NCBI GenBank assembly: GCA_910583605.1
Contig: CAJTXN010000003.1
Location: forward strand, 143,923-207,922
Direction: 5' to 3'
DNA length: 64,000 nt
From: an uncultured Lachnospiraceae bacterium
GTDB lineage: Bacteria; Bacillota; Clostridia; Lachnospirales; Lachnospiraceae
Position numbers and translations under genes: made by a program. The notes beneath the pieces are model-generated. The model made no database searches and was not told where the DNA came from. It was given only the letters and a program-made list of their open reading frames with translations. Below, one piece after another: positions 27,230-36,184 of this stretch (the first letter of the stretch is position 1; each line of letters opens with the position of its first letter).

Positions 27230-29653
27230 ATGATAAGGAAGAAAAAGGGAAAGGGAGATTTCTTTGCTCATAATGGTATATATTTTATATCTATAAGAGC
27301 TATATTATATATTCTTATTTTGGCAATTATATTGGGCTGTATACCAATGAACTGCTTTTATACAAGTGCGGCAGCTTCGTCAGATATGGTAACCATATTT
27401 TTTATTGATAATACCCGGGAAAAATGGATTAAAAATGATAATGCGGTTATGGAATTAGTGGATAACACAAACGGACATATTCGTTATGAAATGATAAAGC
27501 AGGATTCGGTTACCTGGAAAGCAAAAGTGCCGGAAAGTGCCTGCAACATTACCTTTAACCGGTATGATGCGGAAAAGAATAAACAGTGGAATTCATGGAG
27601 CGCAGGCGGCAGGGCTGCGAATAATGCCTATTATGCAGATGGCAGCGAGTATGGTCATTGGGAGGTTTTTGAAGAAAGCGAAGAGCATTTTCATGCTGGG
27701 GATGTTGTTTATCTTGATATATCGGAATTTGACATGTGGAAACAGGAAAATGCACTTCTGTACGTGAATTTTTCAGCGGCCACTAAGGCGGAAAATAATG
27801 GTAATGATGTGGGTCTGCCGGCGTCAGAGATGTCATTTTACCAGCCGCGATTAGTTGAATGGGAAGTAAAAGAACATATTTATGCATACATAGTAACAAT
27901 GGAAGAGGAAGGGGCGACGGAATTAAGGTTTTGGAGAGGAAACAATAATACTTTGTGGAATTGTTCTACCTTGCTGAATTATGATGATTACAGGAATGGA
28001 AAAAACTGTGTGAAAGTCAGAGACTGGAATAATGAAGGTGATTCCACTGTAAGCAGGTATACGATAGATTATGAAAAGGATAGTGACGGAGACGGTTTAT
28101 CCGATTACCATGAAATTTTGCTTGGATTTGATGAAAAAAGCATTGACAGCGATAACGACGGTCTCACCGATGCACAGGAAATCTATTTTACAAAAAGTAA
28201 TCCAATGAAATATGATTCACTGGTCAGCGGAACAACCGACGGGGAAGTTGATAATGATAATGACGGTTTGAGCAATCGGGAAGAAATGATTCTTGGAACC
28301 GATCCCTGCAATGCGGACAGTGATGAAGATGGTCTGACGGATGGATATGAGGTTTCTGTTTCAGGTTCCAGTCCCATTAATAACGATACGGACGGAGATA
28401 CATTAACGGATGGTGATGAGATAGCATTAGGATTTAGTCCGCTGTTGCCGGATACCGATGATAACGGGATTCTGGATTGTGATGAAAAGATATATCAAAA
28501 TTTAAATGCAGACATATCCAATAGAGAGAAAACGGAAGTATCCCGTGTTGCTGTATCTTTTGAGGGTACGGGATATATAAACAGTACAACATCGATTGAA
28601 GATTTGTATGGAAAAGATATGTTTGTATCGGAAACTGCAGGGCTGGTAGGGGTTCCGGTTGAAATAACAAGTACATCGGAGTTTGATACTGCAATCATCA
28701 GTTTTTATCTGGCTGAAAAAGATATTGTATTATCAAATCTGCTGATCGTATGGTATGATGAAGAAAATGACAGATATGTGGAACAGGAAACGGTTGTAGA
28801 TGAGAGAAACAGAACCGTTTCGGCAGAGGTCAGTCATTTTAGCAAATATATGATTGTAGATAAAACGGAATGGTTTGAAGCCTGGAGAACGGAAATTGAT
28901 TATTCCGGTCCTTCGGATAGTGTGTTTGATACCATAATAGCCATCGATTGTTCCGGCAGTATGAGCAGAAATGATCCGAACTTTGAATATATTGTAAAGA
29001 ATAGCCTGTATCCCGGTTCTGCTTATTCTAAGATAACATGCTATAGAAAACTGGCGGCGGAAAACTTTGTGGAAGCACAGAGAACAAATGACAGAACCGG
29101 AATCGTTTTATTTGACTCAACAGCCGGTGTGGCCTGTGAGTTAACGGATTTCTTGCCGGATTTAAAATCTGCGATTGAAAAAATATATTCCAGTGGAGGA
29201 ACCGGTTTTAATCAGGCGGTTTCCGTGTCTCTTGATTTGTTGGATGCAGCAGAACGTGATTCGGAAAAGATGATATTACTGGTAAGTGACGGACAGTCTT
29301 CCATTAATACTTCTGTAATAGAGGCAGCCAAAGCAGGAGGAGTAGTGATTAATACCGTATATATTGGCAGCTCATCGGATAATGTATTACTGCGTAATAT
29401 TGCAGCGCAGAGCGGAGGAGAATATTTTAAGGCAGTTACGGCAGAGCAGTTGGTTGATATATATAACGATATAATTATAAATCAGAAGATTGACAGCCGT
29501 GACAGTGATCAGGACGGTATTCCGGATATTTTTGAAATATCTGGAATGAAATTGTCAAATGGTACGGTTATTTACACAGATCCGTTCAATCCGGATACCG
29601 ATAATGACGGCTTGCCAGACGGCGAGGAGATGAATGTGGTGCCGACGTTCTGA
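27230..29653 (+). CDS. Secreted vWA protein with TSP3 calcium repeats, cut by an in-frame TGA
   Basis: An 807-residue exported protein. After an N-terminal signal segment (ILYILILAIILGCIPM) comes a region like a carbohydrate-binding module (about 55-140). Thrombospondin type 3-like calcium repeats follow (about 285-420; DSDGDGLSDYHE, DSDNDGLTDAQE, DNDNDGLSNREE and similar), then a vWA domain with the MIDAS start AIDCSGSMS near 573. A last repeat, DTDNDGLPDGEE, ends just before the stop. The stop TGA at 29651-29653 is not natural: the same frame continues for 310 codons with another repeat. GGAGG lies at 27217-27221, so the ATG at 27230 is preferred to the one at 27215. Probably adhesion or binding at the cell surface. 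Confidence 0.85.
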   Translation: MIRKKKGKGDFFAHNGIYFISIRAILYILILAIILGCIPMNCFYTSAAASSDMVTIFFIDNTREKWIKNDNAVMELVDNTNGHIRYEMIKQDSVTWKAKVPESACNITFNRYDAEKNKQWNSWSAGGRAANNAYYADGSEYGHWEVFEESEEHFHAGDVVYLDISEFDMWKQENALLYVNFSAATKAENNGNDVGLPASEMSFYQPRLVEWEVKEHIYAYIVTMEEEGATELRFWRGNNNTLWNCSTLLNYDDYRNGKNCVKVRDWNNEGDSTVSRYTIDYEKDSDGDGLSDYHEILLGFDEKSIDSDNDGLTDAQEIYFTKSNPMKYDSLVSGTTDGEVDNDNDGLSNREEMILGTDPCNADSDEDGLTDGYEVSVSGSSPINNDTDGDTLTDGDEIALGFSPLLPDTDDNGILDCDEKIYQNLNADISNREKTEVSRVAVSFEGTGYINSTTSIEDLYGKDMFVSETAGLVGVPVEITSTSEFDTAIISFYLAEKDIVLSNLLIVWYDEENDRYVEQETVVDERNRTVSAEVSHFSKYMIVDKTEWFEAWRTEIDYSGPSDSVFDTIIAIDCSGSMSRNDPNFEYIVKNSLYPGSAYSKITCYRKLAAENFVEAQRTNDRTGIVLFDSTAGVACELTDFLPDLKSAIEKIYSSGGTGFNQAVSVSLDLLDAAERDSEKMILLVSDGQSSINTSVIEAAKAGGVVINTVYIGSSSDNVLLRNIAAQSGGEYFKAVTAEQLVDIYNDIIINQKIDSRDSDQDGIPDIFEISGMKLSNGTVIYTDPFNPDTDNDGLPDGEEMNVVPTF

Positions 29654-30586
29654 CTGAATACGGTATTTGACCAATTTAATATACCTGTAAAAGTGAAGGC
29701 ATATATTTTTGAAATGAAGAGTAATCCGAATCTGAAAGATTCGGACGGAGACGGTTTGCTGGATGGCCAGCCGGTTATGAAGGGAACGGAAAAGATTGCA
29801 CCGAAGGATCCGGAACCGATGATTGTGAACGGGCCGGCAGGATTGTGGAAGGAACAGATCAGACAGGTGCGATCAGGGAGCAGAGTGGCGCATGATCTGG
29901 ATTCCTGGTATGAATTTGATCCGGGATTCAGTTGGAATATTCTTGACTGGAACTGGAGTGAAATATTTACGGGATTAGGATCGAGAGCGCTGATGTTTCG
30001 GATGGATGAAAAGGGGATTGCCGTTCATTCGCAGTTTAATACATGGCAGTCGATTGGGGGGTATAATGATTTGTATGATTTAATATTTCACATTGGTACT
30101 GCTGGAAATATGAGACAGAAAAAACTTGAATTTAGCTGCAATGGTGAAGACTATATGATTTGGGCATGGCGGGGAGATTATTTGAATCTGGGAAGCGGTG
30201 CTGAGATAGGAATATATACGAATCCTAAGCGATTGGAAATTCCGTATACGCCTATTGGAATGGACCATTGGGAGGTGGATAAAAGCTGTGCTTTGTCCAT
30301 GAAGTTATATTTATATAATTATTACAGTTCTACAGACATCGATAACATTTTCTGTTGGGAGCCGGAGGAACCGCAATGGTGGATTACCGGATTTAATCCG
30401 GATTTTGATAAGCCGAAAGCAAAGGATATGATTTTGATTGGAGAGATTGATTTTAAGGAGGATATGGAAATGTATGAGGCACTTGAGGTTGCTATAAGTG
30501 ATAATGATGATGAAAATACTAATACAAAATATTTAATTTTTGATGAAGATGGTCATACAGTGTGGTTTATGTGGGGGGATTATTGA
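29654..30586 (+). pseudogene. C-terminal part of the interrupted vWA/TSP3 protein
   Basis: The frame continues directly after the TGA and encodes about 310 residues. It begins with LNTVFDQFNIPVKVKAY, then MKSNPNLKDSDGDGLLDGQP (another calcium repeat), and a C-terminal region rich in Trp and Asp of unknown fold (DHWEVDKSCALSMKLY). There is no ribosome binding site before any candidate start such as the GTG at 29693, so it is unlikely to be made alone. One base change at 29651-29653 would restore a protein of about 1117 residues. The end overlaps the first lipoprotein gene by one base. Confidence 0.75.
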
Positions 30587-31074
30587 TGAAAAAATATTTA
30601 ATTATTATTATGATATGTTTTATTGGAATTAGTAGTTCGGGTTGTGCAATGGTGGAAGCGTTAGACAATAGGAAGGAGAATTTAAAGCATGCTGAAAAAA
30701 TCAGTAAGGAACTCATACGTTGCATAAATGAAAAAGATGTAGATGGAATAGAGCAATTGTTTAATCGATATTCTCAAAATGAGGAAAATTTGCGGGATGA
30801 CATAGAAGATTTTCTTGATCATATCGATGGTGAAATTTTGGATTATATTATTACTTGGGGAGAGGTCAGTCTTTCTATTGAAGATGGAACATGGACAGAG
30901 CAGAAGACGGAAACCAAGATTGAAAATATCATAACTGATACAGGAAAAAGATATCATATTCGATTTAGGGAATACATGATTTATACGGAAGATAAAGACA
31001 AAGAAGGAGGGATATTACTTTTGTTATTATATGATGAGAACAAAAAAAAATTATGCCGGATATGCTATATGTAA
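30586..31074 (+). CDS. DUF5104-like lipoprotein, copy 1
   Basis: A 162-residue lipoprotein, the first of four tandem paralogues. The signal is KKYLIIIMICFIGISSSGC with the lipobox Cys at residue 20. The mature part (ELIRCINEKDVDGIEQLFNR, DIEDFLDHIDGEILDY, IITDTGKRYHIRFREY) fits the DUF5104 family of small Firmicute lipoproteins with unknown role. The ATG overlaps the stop of the vWA reading frame (TGATG) and GGGGGG lies just upstream, so it seems coupled to that gene. The stop codon directly follows RICYM. It differs most in its middle section (ITWGEVSLSIEDG). Confidence 0.8.
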   Translation: MKKYLIIIMICFIGISSSGCAMVEALDNRKENLKHAEKISKELIRCINEKDVDGIEQLFNRYSQNEENLRDDIEDFLDHIDGEILDYIITWGEVSLSIEDGTWTEQKTETKIENIITDTGKRYHIRFREYMIYTEDKDKEGGILLLLLYDENKKKLCRICYM

Positions 31075-31100
31075 AAATTATTCTTAGATAGTTCAGAACA

Positions 31101-31180
31101 GAAAGGTTGAAAGAAATGGATTTTCAACTTTTCTACTTGTGCAGCATTCAAGCAAAATGGAAATATGCAGAGGTGCATGA
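31101..31180 (+). repeat. Intergenic repeat with hairpin, copy A
   Basis: About 80 bases before lipoprotein copy 2 recur almost unchanged at 31671-31751 before copy 3. Each holds an inverted repeat (GAAAGGTTGAAA against TTTTCAACTTTTC here) and the ribosome binding site CAGAGGTG before the ATG. This shows that the gene and its upstream spacer were duplicated together. Confidence 0.8.
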
Positions 31181-31714
31181 ATGAAAAAGTGGTTATTCGT
31201 GATTTTAGCTTGTCTGTTAGGTGTTAGTAGTTCAGGGTGTGCAGTGTCACAAGTGCTTGAAAACAAAGCAGATAATCAGAAACACGCTGAGGAAGTCAGT
31301 AAAAAACTCATACGATACATCAATGAGAAAGATGTAGATGGTATTGAACAATTGTTTAATCAGTATTCTCGCAATGAGGACAAATTACGGAAAGATATAG
31401 AAGATTTTTTTGATTATATTGATGGAGAAATTGTGGATTATGATATTAATTTTAGAGGAGAAGTTGGTTCATGGATAGAGGATGGAAAATGGCTTGAACA
31501 AGAGATTCAGACAAACCTTGAAAATATTATAACCGATACGGGAACAAAATATTATATCGATTTTGGAGAATATACGATTTATACAGAAGATAAAGATAAG
31601 GAAGGAATGGTATATTTGAGGTTATGTGATGAAGATAAAAAACTTATATTTGGGATATGCTACACAAGTAGAAAAGTAGAAAGAAATGGATTTTCAACTT
31701 TTCTACTTGTGTAG
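31181..31714 (+). CDS. DUF5104-like lipoprotein, copy 2 (extended C-terminus)
   Basis: A 177-residue lipoprotein with signal KKWLFVILACLLGVSSSGC (lipobox Cys 20). It is very close to copies 3 and 4: SQVLENKADNQKHAEEVSKKLIRYINEKD and DGIEQLFNQYSRNEDKLRKD are nearly shared. The reading frame does not stop after GICY as in the other copies; instead it reads through 15 residues (SRKVERNGFSTFLL and so on) encoded by the next intergenic repeat. The natural stop was lost in the recombination that made the array. The CAGAGGTG site precedes the ATG. Confidence 0.8.
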   Translation: MKKWLFVILACLLGVSSSGCAVSQVLENKADNQKHAEEVSKKLIRYINEKDVDGIEQLFNQYSRNEDKLRKDIEDFFDYIDGEIVDYDINFRGEVGSWIEDGKWLEQEIQTNLENIITDTGTKYYIDFGEYTIYTEDKDKEGMVYLRLCDEDKKLIFGICYTSRKVERNGFSTFLLV

Positions 31715-31751
31715 CATTGCAAGCAAAATGGAAATATGCAGAGGTGCATGA
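31671..31751 (+). repeat. Intergenic repeat with hairpin, copy B
   Basis: Nearly identical to 31101-31180. Its first part is read as the C-terminal codons of lipoprotein copy 2. The inverted repeat GAAAAGTAGAAA/TTTTCAACTTTTC is slightly weakened compared with copy A. Confidence 0.8.
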
Positions 31752-32240
31752 ATGAAAAAGTGGTTATTCGTGATTTTAGCTTGTCTGTTAGGTGTTAGTA
31801 GTTCAGGATGTGCAGTGACACAAGTGTTTGAAAATAAAGCAGATAATCAGAAACACGCTGAAAAAGTCAGTAAAAAACTCATATGCTACATAAATGAGAA
31901 AGATGTAGATGGAATTGAACAATTATTTAATAAATTTTCTCAAAAGGAGGAAAAATTACGGGAAGATATAGAAGATTTTTTTGATTATATTGATGGTGAA
32001 ATCGTGGATTATAATATTAATTTTAGAGGGGAAGTTGGTTCATGGGTAGAGGATGGAAAATGGCTTGAACAAGAAGTTCAGACAAATCTTGAAAATATTA
32101 TAACCGATACAGGAACAAAATATTATATAGTTTTTAGAGAGTATATGATATACAAAAAAGATGAAACAAAGGAGGGGCTTTGTTTATTAACGTTAAGAGA
32201 TGAAAATAATCACGTATTGTTTAGTATATTTTATGACTAA
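31752..32240 (+). CDS. DUF5104-like lipoprotein, copy 3
   Basis: A 162-residue lipoprotein with the same signal as copy 2 (KKWLFVILACLLGVSSSGC). The first 70 codons are almost identical at DNA level to copy 2, while the C-terminus differs (YIVFREYMIYKKDETKEGLCLLTL and FSIFYD). This gradient suggests recent duplication or gene conversion of the 5' part. The mature protein begins at Cys 20 and carries the DUF5104-like pattern EQLFNKFSQKEEKLREDIEDF. It is 37 bases after copy 2, in the same orientation, and probably in the same transcript. Confidence 0.8.
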   Translation: MKKWLFVILACLLGVSSSGCAVTQVFENKADNQKHAEKVSKKLICYINEKDVDGIEQLFNKFSQKEEKLREDIEDFFDYIDGEIVDYNINFRGEVGSWVEDGKWLEQEVQTNLENIITDTGTKYYIVFREYMIYKKDETKEGLCLLTLRDENNHVLFSIFYD

Positions 32241-32298
32241 TCATAACAGACTTTAAGTAGAATTTCAAGTAAAAATCGAAATATTCAGAGGTGTATGA

Positions 32299-32790
32299 AT
32301 GAAAAAATATTTAATTATTATTTTGATTTGTCTGATTGGAATTAGTAGTTCGGGGTGTGCAGTGACACAAGTGCTTGAAAATAAAGCAGATAATCAGAAA
32401 CACGCTGAGGAAGTTAGTAAAAAACTCATACGATACATTAATGAGAAAGATGTAGATGGTATTGAACAATTGTTTAATCAGTATTCTCGAAATGAGAAAA
32501 AACTACGAAAAGATATAGAGGATTTTCTTGATTATATTGATGGAGAAATTGAGGATTATGATTTTAATTATAGGGGAGAGATTAGCTCCTCAATAAGAGA
32601 TGGAAAATGGACAAGGCAGAAAACCCAAACCAAACTTGAAAATATTATAACTGATACAGGGAAAAAATATCATCATATTTCGTTTAGTGAATATGTAATC
32701 TATACTGATGATAAAGATAAAATAGGAATAACAATTTTGACACTACATGATGAAAATAACAAATTACTATATCGGATATGTTATATGTAA
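32299..32790 (+). CDS. DUF5104-like lipoprotein, copy 4
   Basis: A 163-residue lipoprotein ending the array. The signal (KKYLIIILICLIGISSSGC) is like copy 1, while the following segment (TQVLENKADNQKHAEEVSKK) is like copies 2 and 3, so it is a mosaic. One residue is inserted in KKYHHISFSEYVIY. The intergenic sequence before it (32241-32298) is a diverged relative of the 80-base repeat and retains CAGAGGTG. After it comes the ribosomal operon leader region. Confidence 0.8.
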   Translation: MKKYLIIILICLIGISSSGCAVTQVLENKADNQKHAEEVSKKLIRYINEKDVDGIEQLFNQYSRNEKKLRKDIEDFLDYIDGEIEDYDFNYRGEISSSIRDGKWTRQKTQTKLENIITDTGKKYHHISFSEYVIYTDDKDKIGITILTLHDENNKLLYRICYM

Positions 32791-32922
32791 AAAAAGCTAT
32801 GAAAAGTTCTCATTATAAAAGTTTAAAAATAGATCTGGACCGTCCTGCCCGTGCTGTATTGTAAGCAATATTGCAATACTGCAGAAATATGCATGAGAAA
32901 ATAAAAATAAATAAAAAAACAC

Positions 32923-32951
32923 TTGATTTTTACAAAACTTTCATATATACT
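32923..32951 (+). promoter_or_regulatory. Promoter of the S10 ribosomal operon
   Basis: TTGATT (32923-32928), 17 bases, TATACT (32946-32951). The predicted start near 32958 leaves a leader of about 240 bases before rpsJ. Between 32791 and 32922 only an imperfect hairpin around GTATTG/CAATAC (about 32855-32879) was noted. Confidence 0.75.
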
Positions 32952-32957
32952 ATTACG

Positions 32958-33200
32958 TGCTGTGGCATTGATAGCTGTGAAGCGTGAGGTTGTTGCATAT
33001 GATTGCAGGTTTTCCGTGGAGCGAATGTCAAGTTAGGAAACTGACGGCAAGTCACTGTACAAAATAATCGTCCATATCATATGGAAACAACGTGTAGATG
33101 AAGTTCTTTTCAGATATTTAAGAGCGACACACACGGAAGAGTGTACAGTCACCGCTTGTCGTACTGATTCGCAAAGTACGAAAAGGAGGCGACTTTTTTT
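32958..33200 (+). ncRNA. Structured 5' leader of the S10 operon (candidate regulatory RNA)
   Basis: The leader contains a long-range stem: GGCAAG (33046-33051) with CTTGTC (33155-33160), an internal loop, then ACTGTAC (33054-33060) with GTACAGT (33143-33149). Inside are smaller hairpins such as CCATAT/ATATGG (33072-33084). A further stem, TCGTACT with AGTACGA (about 33159-33181), ends directly before the AAAAGGAGG site of rpsJ. In other bacteria S10 operons are regulated by a ribosomal protein binding the leader (L4 in E. coli). The same principle is inferred here without homology to that structure. Confidence 0.5.
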
Positions 33201-33518
33201 ATGGCAAGTCAAGTAATGAGAATCACATTGAAGGCTTATGATCACAAATTAATCGATCAGTCAGCCGGAAAAATCATCGAAACTGTAAAGAAGACAGGTG
33301 ACCAGGTTAGCGGTCCGGTACCTCTTCCTACCAAGAAGGAAGTAGTTACGATCCTGAGAGCAGTACACAAGTACAAGGACTCCAGGGAACAGTTCGAGCA
33401 GAGGACTCATAAGAGACTGATCGATATCATTTCACCATCACCGAAGACGGTAGATGCGCTGACAAGATTAGAAATGCCGGCAGGTGTGTATATCGATGTT
33501 AAGATGAAGACAAAATAA
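33201..33518 (+). CDS. rpsJ: 30S ribosomal protein S10 (uS10)
   Basis: A 105-residue protein, the usual length. RITLKAYDHKLIDQSAGKIIETVKKTG and the C-terminal MPAGVYIDVKM are typical. S10 binds the 3' domain of 16S rRNA in the small subunit head and also serves as NusE in transcription antitermination. AAAAGGAGG lies upstream with a rather long spacing to the ATG. First gene of the S10-spc-alpha superoperon, after a structured leader that probably controls the whole cluster. Confidence 0.97.
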   Translation: MASQVMRITLKAYDHKLIDQSAGKIIETVKKTGDQVSGPVPLPTKKEVVTILRAVHKYKDSREQFEQRTHKRLIDIISPSPKTVDALTRLEMPAGVYIDVKMKTK

Positions 33519-33668
33519 TTCATCAGATCTGACAAGTATTTATCCTGAAGGGTTTAGATATAGAAGCAACACTCCAATAATATAGTGTTCCACTTATATT
33601 AAGGCTGTTCTAGGATGTTTTCGACAAACGTTGAAAACCGCTGTAGATTTAACCAGGAGGTAAAAGAA

Positions 33669-34304
33669 ATGAAGAAAGCTATATTGGCAACAAAAGTCGG
33701 AATGACTCAAATCTTCAATGAAGACGGTGTATTGACACCGGTTACTGTACTCCAGGCAGGACCATGTGTGGTAACACAGGTGAAAACTGTGGAAAACGAC
33801 GGATACAGTGCGGTTCAGGTTGGCTATGTGGATAAGAGAGAAAAATTAGTAAACAAGCCAATGAAAGGAATGTTCGACAAAGCAGGCGTTTCATACAAGA
33901 GATTCGTAAGAGAATTTAAGTTTGAAAATGCAGAAGAATATTCAGTAAAAGACGAAATCAAAGTAGATGTTTTTGAAGCCGGCGACAAGATTGACGTTAC
34001 TGCAATTTCTAAAGGTAAGGGATTCCAGGGCGCGATCAAGAGACACGGACAGTCCAGAGGACCGATGGCTCATGGTTCCAAATACCACAGACATGCTGGT
34101 TCGAACGGCGCTTGTTCTGATCCTAGTAAAGTATTCAAGGGAAAGAAAATGCCGGGACATATGGGCGCAAAGAAGATTACAATTCAGAATCTTGAAATTG
34201 TAAGAGTAGACGCAGAAAACAATCTGCTGTTAGTAAAAGGTGCTGTACCGGGACCTAAGAAAGCATTAGTAACAATAAAAGAAACAGTTAAATCCGGCAA
34301 ATAG
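33669..34304 (+). CDS. rplC: 50S ribosomal protein L3 (uL3)
   Basis: A 211-residue protein that begins MKKAILATKVGMTQIFNEDG, the typical L3 start, with CAGGAGG upstream. An in-frame start at 33615 has no ribosome binding site and is rejected. The central loop GPMAHGSKYHRHAGS and KGKKMPGHMGA reach toward the peptidyl transferase centre. L3 starts assembly of the large subunit. The 150-base gap after rpsJ is larger than elsewhere in the operon but shows no terminator with a T run. Confidence 0.97.
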   Translation: MKKAILATKVGMTQIFNEDGVLTPVTVLQAGPCVVTQVKTVENDGYSAVQVGYVDKREKLVNKPMKGMFDKAGVSYKRFVREFKFENAEEYSVKDEIKVDVFEAGDKIDVTAISKGKGFQGAIKRHGQSRGPMAHGSKYHRHAGSNGACSDPSKVFKGKKMPGHMGAKKITIQNLEIVRVDAENNLLLVKGAVPGPKKALVTIKETVKSGK

Positions 34305-34332
34305 GTTTTTCTAAGGAAGGAGGAACACACAG

Positions 34333-34953
34333 ATGGCAAAAGTATCTGTTTACAATATGGAAGGCAGCCAGGTTGGAGACATTGAACTTAACGATGCTGT
34401 ATTTGGTGTTGAAGTAAACGAACACTTAGTACACATGGCAGTTGTCAGCCAGCTTGCAAATAAACGTCAGGGAACACAGAAAGCCAAGACCCGTTCGGAA
34501 GTCAGCGGCGGCGGAAGAAAGCCATGGAGACAGAAGGGAACCGGTCATGCAAGACAGGGTTCAACAAGAGCTCCGCAGTGGACCGGCGGTGGTGTGGTAT
34601 TTGCACCGACACCAAGAGATTATACAATTAAGCTGAACAAGAAGGAAAGAAGACTTGCACTTAAGTCTGTATTGACATCAAGAGTTCAGGAAAATAAATT
34701 TATCGTTGTTGATTCTATTATAATGGATGAGATTAAGACAAAGACATTTGCAAATGCATTAAACAACCTTAAGGTTAACAAGGCATTGGTTGTATTAAAC
34801 GAAAATGACCAGAATGTAGTAATGTCTGCAAAGAACATTCCATCCGTAAAGACAGCATTAACAAATACAATTAATGTTTATGATATATTGAAATATGACA
34901 CAGTAGTCATTGATAAAGCTGCTGTAGCTACCATTGAGGAGGTGTACGCATAA
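34333..34953 (+). CDS. rplD: 50S ribosomal protein L4 (uL4)
   Basis: A 206-residue protein of normal length. The extended loop GGGRKPWRQKGTGHARQGS lines the peptide exit tunnel; macrolide-resistance changes are known in this loop, and the sequence here is the standard one. In E. coli L4 represses its own operon by binding the S10 leader, so it is the first candidate ligand for the leader at 32958-33200. Its TAA overlaps the ATG of rplW (ATAATGG), suggesting coupling. Confidence 0.97.
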   Translation: MAKVSVYNMEGSQVGDIELNDAVFGVEVNEHLVHMAVVSQLANKRQGTQKAKTRSEVSGGGRKPWRQKGTGHARQGSTRAPQWTGGGVVFAPTPRDYTIKLNKKERRLALKSVLTSRVQENKFIVVDSIIMDEIKTKTFANALNNLKVNKALVVLNENDQNVVMSAKNIPSVKTALTNTINVYDILKYDTVVIDKAAVATIEEVYA

Positions 34954-35252
34954 TGGCAAATATACAGTACTATGATGTAATCCTCAAGCCGGTTATTTCA
35001 GAAAAAAGTATGAATGACATGGCAACAAAGAAATATACATTCCTTGTTCATACAGACGCAAACAAGACCATGATCAAAGAAGCGGTTGAAAAAATGTTTG
35101 AAGGAACAAAGGTTAAGAGCGTTAACACTATGAACTTAGAAGGCAAGAAGCGTAGAAGAGGAACTACTGTTGGCAAGACAGCCAAGAGAAAGAAAGCCAT
35201 CGTTCAGTTAACGGAAGACAGCAAAGATATTGAAATCTTTGAAGGCTTATAA
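34953..35252 (+). CDS. rplW: 50S ribosomal protein L23 (uL23)
   Basis: A 99-residue protein. DVILKPVISEKSMNDMATKKYTF and VKSVNTMNLEGKKRR are typical. L23 sits at the exit of the peptide tunnel and binds trigger factor and the signal recognition particle. The start overlaps the rplD stop by one base. AGGAGG for this gene is within the end of rplD. Confidence 0.97.
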   Translation: MANIQYYDVILKPVISEKSMNDMATKKYTFLVHTDANKTMIKEAVEKMFEGTKVKSVNTMNLEGKKRRRGTTVGKTAKRKKAIVQLTEDSKDIEIFEGL

Positions 35253-35327
35253 GATTAAGTGAATAATCAGGATAAGCCAGATATACGCAGGCAAGCGTGA
35301 TAATAAACATTTGAAAGGAGAACCAAA

Positions 35328-36170
35328 ATGGGAATCAAAACATATAACCCATATACACCTTCGAGAAGAAATATGACAGGTCTTGATTTTTCTGAAATCA
35401 CAAAGTCAAAACCGGAGAAGTCATTAGTTGTATCTTTAAAGAAGAACTCAGGTCGTAACAACCAGGGTAAAATAACAGTCAGACATCGCGGCGGCGGTGC
35501 CAAAAGAAAATATAGAATTATTGATTTTAAGAGAAGAAAGGATAATATTCCTGCAAAAGTTACTGCAATCGAATATGATCCGAACAGAACAGCAAATATC
35601 GCTCTGATCTGCTATGCAGACGGACAGAAAGCATACATCATTGCTCCGAACGGATTAAAAGTTGGAATGACAATTATGAGCGGTGAAAATGCAGAAGTAA
35701 AAGTCGGTAACTGCTTACCGCTTGCAAATATACCTGTCGGTACGGAAGTACACAACATCGAGTTATATCCTGGAAAGGGCGGACAGCTTGTACGTGCAGC
35801 CGGAAATTCAGCACAGCTTATGGCTAAGGAAGGTAAATATGCAACACTTCGTTTACCATCCGGTGAAATGAGAATGGTGCCAATCATCTGCAGAGCTACC
35901 ATCGGTACAGTCGGAAATATTGAACATGACCTTGTAAATATCGGTAAAGCAGGACGTAAGCGTAACATGGGTATCAGACCTACCGTTCGTGGTTCCGTTA
36001 TGAATCCAAATGACCATCCGCATGGTGGTGGTGAAGGTAAGACAGGAATCGGTCGTCCGGGTCCTTGTACACCTTGGGGTAAACCAGCTCTTGGTTTGAA
36101 GACAAGAAAGAAGAACAAAGCTTCTAACAAACTGATTGTAAGAAGAAGAGACGGCAAAAACATGAAATAA
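35328..36170 (+). CDS. rplB: 50S ribosomal protein L2 (uL2)
   Basis: A 280-residue protein of normal length. Conserved parts include GRNNQGKITVRHRGGG near residue 45 and GVAMNPVDHPHGGGEG-type sequence, here GSVMNPNDHPHGGGEGKTG near 222, with the His needed for peptidyl transferase centre assembly. L2 joins the subunits and binds 23S rRNA domain IV. GAAAGGAG precedes the ATG. Confidence 0.97.
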   Translation: MGIKTYNPYTPSRRNMTGLDFSEITKSKPEKSLVVSLKKNSGRNNQGKITVRHRGGGAKRKYRIIDFKRRKDNIPAKVTAIEYDPNRTANIALICYADGQKAYIIAPNGLKVGMTIMSGENAEVKVGNCLPLANIPVGTEVHNIELYPGKGGQLVRAAGNSAQLMAKEGKYATLRLPSGEMRMVPIICRATIGTVGNIEHDLVNIGKAGRKRNMGIRPTVRGSVMNPNDHPHGGGEGKTGIGRPGPCTPWGKPALGLKTRKKNKASNKLIVRRRDGKNMK

Positions 36171-36184
36171 AGGAGGTTCCACCT

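Noticed and set aside
29651..29653. TGA as selenocysteine or recoded Trp
   Set aside because: No SECIS-like hairpin was recognised directly after it, no redox context is present, and no other gene in the window uses TGA as sense.
35612..36163. 183-residue minus-strand frame opposite rplB
   Set aside because: A shadow of rplB; the plus strand encodes certain ribosomal protein L2.
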